From contig JBBBDQ010000330.1 of the NCBI GenBank assembly GCA_037127315.1, positions 5,463,501-5,527,500 on the forward strand: a DNA stretch of 64,000 nt, written 5' to 3'. The stretch is from Ascarosepion bandense. Its lineage: Eukaryota > Mollusca > Cephalopoda > Sepiida > Sepiidae. The translations under genes and the position numbers were made by a program. This document shows, in pieces, positions 55,981-64,000 of the stretch. Below the pieces are notes generated by a model. The model was given only the letters and a program-made list of their open reading frames with translations, did no database searches and was not told where the DNA came from. Each line of letters opens with the position of its first letter. Position 1 is the stretch's first letter.

Positions 55981-57115
55981 ACTGTATGTGGCCTTGGTGG
56001 CACGCATACTTGCACTATAGCACAAATGAGTCTAAGCCCAGGAATGAGCAGCTATGATGATGAGAAATCAGACTGATTTGTAGTGTGCCTTCAAGTTGAA
56101 ACAGCTTTGATGACAAATACAATGTATAACATTTTCTACAAAATTAATTTAAAAAATTTATAAGCATATACATGATAAAAATATAGTTTTAAGTTATGCT
56201 ATATTTATGGATTAAAGTGCTCAGTATCAGAGATAGAGCCCATGTAAATATAAAAGTGGACATTGAGGTCAACACCCAGCAGTGATGGTCTGCTTCAGGC
56301 TTAAATGCAATTTTCAGACCATAAAAAAAAATCAACCGTGTACTAATGAAAAGTGTATATATAATGGAAAAACAAGAAAATAAACAGTCTATTGCTTATA
56401 TCTCCTGACAAGTGGATGGAGTGATGCTGGAGGGTCCATCTATGAAACTGTTGAGTCAGGATGCTGAGGGTAACATCAATCAGCTAAGTGATAAATTTTA
56501 TATTTGTATTAATTATATAATCCAGGTTTCATTGAAAATGATTGATAAGGCACTGCATTTAAGTTTTTTATTCTGTTTTTTTTTCTTGTGTGTATTTCTT
56601 ATATTGACTTAGTGTGTAAGAACTGAATGATATTTGAATTCTAACATTTTTGGTTAATCCATTAGCCATTCATCTTAATATATTGATAGTAATAAAAATG
56701 TTTTAATTCCCAAAAACAAACAGCTCATTGCGGCCATGTTCATAATTAATATTAAGAGCTGGTGTCTTGGCTTTTATTATTAAAGGTTCCATTATTTTTA
56801 GGTTCCTTCTGCAGTTAGGTGAGTGCATTATGTTGGTGTTTACAAGTAAATTGTGAATAGAGGTAATAAAAAGCTTAATCACTGTGCTTTGTCAGTCATC
56901 TTTAATGAAACCTGTAAGAAAGGAGTGCTCTACATGCACATATACATTTTTTAACAGCTTCAGAAATATGGGTGCTCTATGATCATTCTTCTATTCAATT
57001 ATTTAAAAACACATAAGATCATATGCATATATAAATTTTTAAACTGTATTTTGTTTTATATTTTCAATTTACTGTTAGGATGCAATTATTAAAATTTGAA
57101 TATATATACATATAA
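55981..57115. other. No supported gene
   Basis: AT-rich sequence; open frame 56412-56612 has no recognisable domain. Confidence 0.4.
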
Positions 57116-57118
57116 GTA

Positions 57119-57690
57119 ATCAGTCAGTTAATACTTTTCTCAAGGGTATTTGGGCCTAAGTGAATGCAATGAATTCAACTAGAATTCAAACTCAGCTCTC
57201 TGATTCCTTGTTATGAGCCAATATCCACTGCACCCAAACAGACTCCAGCAATTGTCAGTTAAGTGCCATACAAAATACATGTTTGGCCAACCAAAAAAAA
57301 AGACTTGACTGGCGAGGCAGAAGATTTTCCCACAGTAGCTTGCCATTGCTTTCTGCAATAAACTGGTTGTCAACCATAGTTATATAACCCAATCTGTCCT
57401 GCTGTTTAACCCATAGCTGGATGAAGAAGACACAGATTAATACTGTTCCCAAGTTCACATTAATATTGCTCTCCAATTTCTTGTTCCAAGCTGATATCCA
57501 CTGCACCACCATACACATTTGTTGCATTCACATACATGAAAGAGAAAGGTATGAATCTGTTGCTATTCCCGGCATCTATGGATTAAATAGTAGGACAGAT
57601 TGGATTTTATAGCCTTGGTCTTCTACAGAAAGTAATGGCAACCAACTGTGGGAAAAATCTGCCCAGTGTATCATGTATGGCACTTAACTT
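57119..57690. mobile_element. Cluster of three major-SINE fragments
   Basis: 57119-57240 (-), 57253-57518 (-) and 57522-57690 (+). The second and third are complementary over much of their length, making an imperfect foldback centred near 57520. Confidence 0.75.
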
Positions 57691-57744
57691 GTGTATATAT
57701 ATATATATATATATAATTAATAATAAAAAAACAACAGGCCAAGA

Positions 57745-57957
57745 CTAAAAGTTCAATTTACATGAAAGTGCGCAAATCATCATTTGCCTGATAATTGCAC
57801 GCTTTTGTGGACATGAAACTTGTAATTGTAGCTGGCCATTAAACACCACTTTATTGAAATTATGTTCTAGCTCTGCCATAAGAGTGTTAAACATTCTTTT
57901 ATGTCTGTATACCACTTCCCATTGATTGTGCTTATTGATAAAAATATGTATGTCCAT
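57745..57957 (-). CDS. Hypothetical 70-residue open frame
   Basis: Minus-strand ATG-to-stop frame with balanced composition (F-I-N-K-H-N-Q-W-E-V, L-M-A-E-L-E-H-N-F-N-K-V-V, C-P-Q-K-R-A-I-I-R-Q). No domain recognised and no supporting context. It may be a piece of a transposon protein I do not know. Confidence 0.2.
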   Translation of the reverse strand: MDIHIFINKHNQWEVVYRHKRMFNTLMAELEHNFNKVVFNGQLQLQVSCPQKRAIIRQMMICALSCKLNF

Positions 57958-57999
57958 GTTTGTGCTGTTATTTTAAGTAATTTTGACCAAAAGAACTTT

Positions 58000-58550
58000 G
58001 TACATCTTATCCACAATTTTGTTCTAATATAGAACACCCTATTAAAAAAAAAAAATTGGGAAAATACAATAAAATATAAAGACAGACCTTGTCAGTTATA
58101 TTTATTCAAACTTGTTTTGATGAATACTTGCTGCTTTTATATATATATATATATGCACATGTTCTAAAATATAATTTATAATAAATATTCAAAGCTCTAT
58201 ATATCAAGCACTGTTTTAAATTAATGTGTTGGACGTTGTAAGAATTCTTTGTTCTGTATTCACTCGGAGATATATATATATATATAAGGTCATATGTAGT
58301 CATTTAAAAATGAATATTTTGGGTACCTATGAGCTTAGTTAGTTTTTTTTTTTTTATTTGAGGTGGAGGAGGAAAAATATGTGTGGGTGCAGGAGGAATT
58401 TTCCTGCTTCTCCCTTTTCCTCTTACTTTTACCATCTCACTTCTGGTCTTCTAGTATATTAGAGTAGTTTTTGGTTTGCTTTTCCTTGCACTCCCTTAGA
58501 GAGACCTCACAGTTGAAACCCAGATAGTGGTGTCAGTTGGCCTTTTGTTA

Positions 58551-58587
<37 letters not shown>

Positions 58588-58750
58588 TATGCTCTCATTA
58601 CGATTGAATTCTCTAGAGATTAAAATAAAAAAAAAACAGTTACCACTTCTGCAATTTATGCATTACTCTTCAAAATGAATTGAGTTTTTTTGATGATTGG
58701 TATATATATATACCCTGCTAATATATAACATGCTAACATTTCTCTTCCCT
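58000..58750. other. No supported gene
   Basis: AT-rich with short TA and TG microsatellites (58138-58154, 58269-58286, 58555-58582). Confidence 0.4.
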
Positions 58751-58756
58751 GATTCC

Positions 58757-58897
58757 AAACGCCTATGGCTTAGGGGTTAACGACTCTGATTGACACCAAA
58801 TCAGTTGAGTTTCGATCCTGGGCAGAAGCAAGTGGATGTCTAGCCCCACTGATGAGCTGTGATACAGTGAAACAGGCTTGTATGTGAATGACGAATA
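58757..58897 (+). mobile_element. tRNA-derived SINE with hammerhead tail (copy 2)
   Basis: tRNA-like head CCTATGGCTTAGGGGTTAAC (box A) at about 58760-58779 and GTTTCGATCCTGGGC (box B) at 58808-58822, the AGAAGCAA linker shared with copy 1, then the hammerhead fold. A tRNA gene is excluded because no acceptor stem closes. Confidence 0.75.
58838..58892 (+). ncRNA. Hammerhead ribozyme, type I, intact core
   Basis: CUGAUGA at 58849-58855; stem II GCUGU/ACAGU with loop GAU (58856-58868); GAAA at 58869-58872 intact; stem III ACA/UGU with loop GGCU (58872-58881); predicted cleavage after A58882. Stem I: U83-A48 and G84-C47 pair next to the core, G86-C45 further out, and a distal GUC (58838-58840)/GAC (58890-58892) pairing across an internal loop. 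All invariant core bases known for hammerheads are present. Stem I is weaker than in copy 1. Confidence 0.8.
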
Positions 58898-58905
58898 TAT
58901 ATAAA

Positions 58906-59315
58906 TACTGTCAAAAAAATACATTTTTAAACTTACAACTTTGATATATATATATATATATATATATCAAAGTTGTAAGTTTAAAAATGTATTTTTTTTG
59001 ACAGTATTTATTTATTTCTATTATTATATATATTTGATATTTCAGACTGGCCTCGGCCTTTCATCAGAAACAAATGATTTTAAAATTTAAACTAGAAGCA
59101 TTCGTCGCAGGAACATTCGTCGAGAGATGTTTACATCACATGATGTAGAAAGCGATAAAGTTTTTTAATATTTGTAAATGTAAACCTATCTAATAATAAT
59201 TTAAATGTTGTTTTAAAGAAAACATCTCTCAACGAATGCTCTCGTGACGAACACTTTTAGTTTAAATTTTAAAATCATTTGTTTCTGATGAAAGGTCGAA
59301 GCCGGTCTGAAATAT

Positions 59316-59355
<40 letters not shown>

Positions 59356-59392
59356 CTGTCAAAAAAATACATTTTTAAACTTACAACTTTTT
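58906..59392. repeat. Nested foldback element
   Basis: A 43-bp module (ACTGTCAAAAAAATACATTT start) occurs three times: + at 58912-58955, - at 58966-59005, + at 59350-59391. Inside, 59034-59135 and 59218-59324 are inverse arms (TTTGATATTTCAGACTGGCC and its complement at the far end). The span 58966-59391 is thus one long palindrome. Confidence 0.85.
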
Positions 59393-59443
59393 AGTAGTTT
59401 TTCCTATACATATTAAGACAGTATACGTCGATCATCATTATGC

Positions 59444-59478
<35 letters not shown>

Positions 59479-59841
59479 TTCCTTGATAATTGCCTAAAGC
59501 ACTTGAATATGCAGAATGTTTGGACAACTTTTATATATGTACAGAAAAGAAGAAAAAGCGAAACGGACACAAGAAAAATTAAATAAAAAGCTTAACTTTA
59601 TAAGATTTAATTCCCATGAATATCAAGTGAACTTAGTTCAAACTGACCATTTAAAAGATTTGAATTTATGCACTTAATGATTGCATAATATACGAAACTC
59701 CGAGTTGTGACATAGACATAAGATAATATATATATATATAAAATACCGCTTTGTTAATACATTGAGCACTGTTTTTATAAACACTGGGATATTAATGCTA
59801 TACATATGTACACCCTCCTCATGTATATTTATTCATTTATG

Positions 59842-59886
<45 letters not shown>

Positions 59887-59890
59887 TTTA
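59393..59890. other. No supported gene; TA microsatellites
   Basis: TA runs at 59445-59471 and 59846-59881. No coding signal. Confidence 0.5.
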
Positions 59891-59920
59891 ATATCTATAC
59901 TAAAAATAAGGATATCAACC

Positions 59921-59968
59921 ACTTATGCTACCATGGTTTCAACCGATGAGGTTTCATCAGGCAGAACA
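59921..59968 (-). ncRNA. Hammerhead ribozyme of PLE terminal repeat
   Basis: CUGAUGA at 59960-59954; stem II AACC/GGUU with loop UCAUC (59953-59941); GAAA at 59940-59937; minimal stem III ACC/GGU with a 2-base loop (59937-59930); predicted cleavage after A59929; stem I GCA/UGC adjacent to the core, one mismatch, then two A-U pairs. A very short stem III is typical of PLE hammerheads, which are thought to work as dimers. Confidence 0.75.
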
Positions 59969-59999
59969 GGTTAATTATATTTTTTAACACTGTTTATTT

Positions 60000-60510
60000 A
60001 TAAACACAACAGGGAGGCCAACAGAAGAGGAGTGGTAAATCAAGAGGAAAAAAGAATAGGAAATAAAAGTGGGGGGAAAGACACACAAACACACACACAC
60101 ACGTGGGTTCATACAAACCCAAAATATACTTTCTAGTGTGTTTACATCTCAACATAATTCCAAACCTCTCATTTAATAGCTTCATTTGATGTGGATACAT
60201 TATTGCCAATTTCTGTTATTGGCACAACCTGCAAACATTGCTACCAATGTTGTAAGGCTTGGCTTTTTTCCATATACTCCAACTTATATTAGGTCTTTTA
60301 TTATTTTTTTAATTCACACACATTGTTAGCCAGTCAAATACAATTGTTTTCTAGTCTAATTGAGGACCTGTGATTGTATCATCTCCTTTTGAAACTACCT
60401 TCAGTACAACTCACATATACTTTATTTGGGCCATTTACCTCCTTAACAGCTGCTTTGTAGGCCACCCCTTTTGTTTTACAAACTCCATCCAGTGGACATT
60501 TGCTTCTATC
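60000..60510 (-). pseudogene. Penelope-like GIY-YIG endonuclease relic
   Basis: Minus strand of the downstream tandem unit. Blocks: S-E-T-C-N-Y-C-D-R-S-K-C-P-L-D-G-V-C (cysteine cluster, about 60510-60460), V-A-Y-K-A-A-V, then K-V-Y-V-S-C-T-E-G-S-F-K-R where active enzymes have Y-x-G (about 60420-60385), and after a broken middle L-L-N-E-R-F-G-I-M-L-R-C-K-H (about 60185-60145). The catalytic glycine of Y-I-G reads serine, stops interrupt the centre, and the reverse transcriptase is absent. The cysteine cluster followed by GIY-YIG is characteristic of canonical PLE proteins. Confidence 0.75.
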
Positions 60511-60554
60511 ACAATAGTTACATGTTTCACTATTAGCACTATTTTCACTATCTA

Positions 60555-60610
60555 TTAAACATTAGGAATGCTACCATAGTTCAATCTATGATGTTTCATC
60601 AGGTAGTAGA
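60555..60610 (-). ncRNA. Hammerhead relic, upstream tandem unit
   Basis: CUGAUGA intact at 60602-60596, but stem II is broken (AACA/GAUU), GAAA reads GAAC, and stem III is partial. Homologous to 59921-59968; not expected to cleave. Confidence 0.6.
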
Positions 60611-60778
60611 GGTTAATTATATTTCCTAATGCTTGTTGATTTATACAGACAACAGGAAGGCAAACAGAAGGGGTGGGGTAAAGGAGAGAAAAATATATAT
60701 ATGCACTCTCATCTGAGTTTGTATAAACCCAAAATATACTTTCTAGTGTATTTTCATCCCAGCATAATTTTAGCAGGG

Positions 60779-61655
60779 AGACATTGGAAGGAAGTTATTA
60801 AAAGCCTCCAACTAACACCAAAAGTGCTTTCCAAAAAGTCATGCCATGTGAGACCATCTGATTAGCAGTTTGGCGGTTAATAAACTTTCAGCAGTGAGGC
60901 TCCAGATGGAGTATATGGACACTCACAAAACACTGATCACTTTGCATGGAGTGAACATGGGTATTACCGAAGATCACCTGGTAGGGCGCTTCTTTATGAA
61001 GTATGGGAATGTGGGGAAGATCTCAGCAGTGATAAGCAAGGCAATTTTATCACAGGCAATTTTACACTTCAAGTGACCTTGACCTGTAAGGACTTCCTTA
61101 ACATTCCGAATGTATTGATCTGCCGTGGTCAGTTGATATCTGTAATTGTGGAAGGCTGACAATCCCACTGCTGGTTCTGTGGTGTCGTGGGCCACTTGGG
61201 GGAGTCGTGCTCTGGCAACAATCTGGCACTGCCTCCAAAACCAGTAGCAATACCAGAAGAAATGGTCAGAGAAGACTAGCCAGGCCACCAGTGAGTGGAT
61301 GAGAAAAGGAACTAAGGCTGAAACACTTCTGCACTGAGTAGGATGTCCCACCTAAGAAGTTGTCCTACCCTGGAGGAGCCACAGCAGCAACAAGTGCAGT
61401 GCAATCAGCAGCAGGAGCAGCAAAAAGAAGTAACAGAAACTACAGCAGGAGCAGCTCTAACAACCACAGTAACAATAACAGCAGCAGGCAGATTACAGTA
61501 TCGATGTGGAAGATATGCTTCCACTATGATCCTCTTCTTTAAAGAGAGAGAGGAAGACATGATTAGGAGAAAAAGAAAAAACTAACAAGTCTGACTAAAG
61601 TAGAGTGAAGAGAGCCATGGAACATTCCAAGTCCCAATCTGCTCCTGCTTAGTTA
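60779..61655 (+). pseudogene. LINE ORF1-like protein relic: RRM-like plus CCHC
   Basis: Plus-strand frames decode an ORF1-type nucleic-acid chaperone of a non-LTR retrotransposon. At 60912-61040: L-I-T-L-H-G-V-N-M-G-I-T-E-D-H and F-F-M-K-Y-G-N-V-G-K-I-S-A-V, resembling the first strand and helix of an RNA-recognition motif. At about 61070-61150 in another frame: V-T-L-T-C-K-D-F-L-N-I-P-N-V-L, then V-I-V-E-G-R. At about 61158-61200 a zinc knuckle C-W-F-C-G-V-V-G-H-L-G-E-S-C (C-x2-C-x4-H-x4-C). A CAG-rich stretch (61380-61500) follows. Such proteins coat LINE RNA. Frameshifts at about 61060 and 61140 and a stop after the knuckle inactivate it. No ORF2 follows. Confidence 0.65.
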
Positions 61656-63435
61656 AACAGAAAAGGAATTTATGCTAACAAGGCAAAAATCCTCCCCACT
61701 TCTCCCACTAATGACTTGCCATCTCCCTTTCCCATATCAACTTTTGAACCAACCCTCTCTCAAAAAAAAAAAAAAAGAACACTTCTCCAAAGGAGAGGCA
61801 ATCTGTCAAATAGCATGGTTCTCAAGAGGGATATTTCTGGGTAGAGGAAGTCCCTCTTGGGTTTGTTATTCAAGTGTACCAATGTCAAGTTCCCTAATGC
61901 TCTTGGGATAACAACTTTAATTAGAAATGTGTGCAAAAAGTTGAAAGTATGGGATTTTCAGACACTACTTCAAAATCTTTTCTGGAAATAAAAATAGAAT
62001 CACTATCTCTGGTGGTGTCCGAACCAGAGTTTCCACATATAATAACATATCTATTTTCATGTCATGCCATAGTGATATTGAGGTGGTACAGATGGCATTT
62101 GAATGGTATGAGAATGTCATAAGTGCCAAGATTAACTGATGGTACTATCTGCATTTTTAGAGTGAGGTTTGCACCCAATCTCTAGCTGAAGTAGAATTGG
62201 TCAGAGTTACAGGCAAAGGTGGTAGTGGTGGTCTGGACTTGGCTCCAAAGTGTTGAGAGGCCTTGAAGTTGATTCATCAGTCCACTGACCTCTCATGGCC
62301 TAGGAAGTTATGGTATCAGGCTTTACTGGAGGAAGTTGTGTTGGACCTACTTTGTAAGTGGCTTGGCTCATCAGTGATTGAGTTGTGCTCTTTCTGGTTT
62401 GGGTGCCAGCAGTGAATTCTTAACAACCTCAAGTTTTTGCTTACCTGGCAATTCATTCAAAATGTGCTCTCACTGACCTTATGTTCACCCATTCTGGGAC
62501 TGTCAGTAAGTTGATGGCTTGTGTTGCTTCCAAACATCTCACGTCCATTGATCTTGCATACACATGTGATAATGTGTTGCCCTCAAATTCTGGGGTAAAA
62601 TGGATGGTGTTTTTTCACATTCCTAGCTGTGGCAAAAATGGTGATCTGGACATTGCAAATGGAGAGAATCTTGTGATATGTAAGCAATTCTTATTATGAT
62701 CTGATTAGATTTTTTGAGTATCAGCTCAAGATGAAAAATCAGATCTGATAGAAAGTGTTTGATATTGACAGATTTCAGCAAAAGGTGGGTAAAATGAGTG
62801 TGGTTCGAGTGAATGAGGCCAGCTTTGATTTTCTTTTCAGGTCCTTTTAACACAACAGAGTGGTTTCCTTCTCTAGTTAAGCTGGACTCTTCTTGTGTAC
62901 CTAATTAATGTGAGTGATTGTTGTTTCTGGCCTGTTGTCAACGTTGTCTTTCATTATGATCCATGAGATTCCTAACCTCCCCAGTTTGTTTTTTGTTCCA
63001 TCTGATCTCAGCTGGGTCAGTCTATTGACTTTCCCATCCCACTACTTACTTTGTCATTTTTTTCCCCTTAGTGAGTAAGCCTCTTGATTTTGCCTATAGG
63101 CAAAATACATGGGTTGCTCTTATTTTTGTGAGGTGAACAGGTTGTACGAACATATTTATTTTAGTTTGTACTTTTTGTTATTACCCTTGATCATTCAAAT
63201 TTTGATATATTTTTATTGGACATTTTAAGCTTTTATATCATATGATTTTTATAGGTTCCTGGTTTATATTGTGGTACATGTTCGATTGAATGATGATGGA
63301 TTAGTTCTTGTGGTTAACAGGCAAATTGTAATACATGAAAGGGTTGTGATTCAGGTTAGCTAGGTATAGGATAGTCTTGACCAGCCTCTCTCCACACCTT
63401 CTAATCTTTATGCTACAAGTGTTCATTTTGAATAA
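61656..63435. other. Unassigned, possibly tail of the same LINE
   Basis: Less AT-rich than average, with no reverse-transcriptase blocks. A perfect 20-bp palindrome lies at 63087-63106 (centre CCTATAGG). Could be decayed ORF2/3' UTR; not demonstrable by eye. Confidence 0.4.
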
Positions 63436-63439
63436 TGAA

Positions 63440-63535
63440 TATATAATTAGCTTTTACCACCTAACAAAACCTCATCAGTTAAAACCATGGTAGCATAAGT
63501 GGTTGATATTCCTATTTTTTAGTATTTAAAATCTG
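63440..63535 (+). ncRNA. PLE terminal-repeat hammerhead relic
   Basis: ACCTCATCAGTTAAAACCATGGTAGC (read in parts) at 63469-63494 followed by TAAGTGGTTGATATTCCT matches the plus-sense version of the 59895-59968 repeat. Core decayed: CUAACAA for CUGAUGA, AAAA for GAAA. Confidence 0.65.
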
Positions 63536-63663
63536 TACATATCTGATATTTTTTTTAACTGTTTCCTGTCTGGTTTAACTCTTGAACAATAACTGTTTAC
63601 ACACATTGTTGGGGAAAAATCTGAGAAAATAGAAACTTTTCATGTCATCTGTTTCTTCCTTTA

Positions 63664-63708
<45 letters not shown>
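63664..63708. repeat. (TA)n microsatellite
   Basis: TA run followed by poly-T. Confidence 0.95.
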
Positions 63709-63715
<7 letters not shown>

Positions 63716-64000
63716 TTTCTAAAATTGTTCTTGATATATGGAAAATAAGTGTGTATGTGTCATATATATATGACTCCATGGAGGAGTCGAACTATGGTAA
63801 GATGTCAATAATCAGGTTGTATTTTAAGACCACCCACTTCTATTTAAGGGTATCTATGAGACAAGAAGAGAGTAGGAGTTGGGGATTCAACTGTCTTTGA
63901 ATGCAATCAAACTGAGTTTAGACATCAGAGATTGAAAGAAAGCGTCCACTGTGTTGCTGATGCTGAGGGTGAAGAAGCGAGATACCGCTGCTAATATCTA
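63709..64000. other. Unassigned window end
   Basis: The last 170 bases are less AT-rich with purine-rich words (AGACAAGAAGAGAGTAGGAG). It could be the start of an LTR or an exon that continues beyond the window; nothing decisive. Confidence 0.3.

Larger units (their letters stand above)
59895..60768 (-). mobile_element. Tandem pair of Penelope-like 3' ends
   Basis: Minus strand. Upstream unit 60768-60557 and downstream unit 60556-59895 share their 3' UTR in direct order (AAAGTATATTTTGGGTTT, GTTTGCCTTCCTGTTGT / GTTGGCCTCCCTGTTGT, AATATAATTAACCT, then CUGAUGA). Head-to-tail partial tandem copies with a hammerhead in the repeated end are a known PLE layout (pseudo-LTR). Confidence 0.78.

Noticed and set aside
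58757..58830. Functional tRNA gene
   Set aside because: Boxes A and B are present, but no acceptor or anticodon stem closes and the sequence continues into the SINE tail.
59279..59325. CUGAUGA followed by GAAA in the foldback element, a possible third hammerhead family
   Set aside because: The bases next to CUGAUGA and GAAA do not pair as stem II, and no stem III with UH is formed.
1..64000. CRISPR array, bacterial operon or phage
   Set aside because: No regularly spaced direct repeats and no prokaryotic genes; all evidence points to an animal nuclear genome.

Overview
This window reads as AT-rich, non-coding genomic DNA of an animal, most likely a cephalopod mollusc such as an octopus. That assignment is an inference from the mixture of transposon families (abundant tRNA-derived SINEs, jockey/CR1-type and RTE-like LINEs, Penelope-like elements, Tc1/mariner and hAT relics). 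No bacterial or organellar feature is present. I find no host protein-coding gene that I can defend; two weak candidates (about 18655-19330 and 21026-21265) are listed with low confidence. Almost every recognisable open frame is a decayed transposon fragment, and most other open frames are chance or microsatellite translations.

Layout. 1-10 kb: relics of hAT, mariner and RTE-like LINEs and several SINEs, including a tRNA-derived SINE (1784-1945) whose tail folds as a hammerhead ribozyme. 10.6-13.2 kb: two Penelope-like (PLE) endonuclease relics in opposite orientation, separated by a SINE. 13.2-17.5 kb: two diverged copies of a long AT-rich non-coding repeat. 19-23 kb: copies of a 0.5-kb LINE-tail-like repeat, one split by a SINE. 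23-29 kb: LINE 3' fragments. 29.06-33.83 kb: one Ty3/Gypsy LTR retrotransposon, bounded by a 5-bp duplication ACTAT, internally deleted and carrying a Tc1-like transposon inserted exactly in its gag-pol frame. 34-51 kb: LINE and SINE fragments, the largest being a LINE reverse transcriptase at 42.5-44.3 kb. 51.8-54.7 kb: a giant inverted repeat with arms of about 1.2 kb around a PLE endonuclease C-terminus. 54.7-60.8 kb: foldback structures, a second hammerhead SINE and a tandem PLE pair with a hammerhead motif at each 3' boundary. 60.8-63.5 kb: a LINE ORF1 relic with a CCHC zinc knuckle.

The most interesting theme is self-cleaving RNA. At least two unrelated repeat families here carry the hammerhead architecture (CUGAUGA, stem II, GAAA, stem III, UH): a tRNA-derived SINE and the terminal repeat of a PLE. 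One copy in each family keeps an intact catalytic core. The retroelement proteins themselves are broken: the Ty3 and LINE reverse transcriptases and the Tc1 transposase have all lost catalytic aspartates. Any activity of these copies would therefore be RNA-level or supplied in trans.
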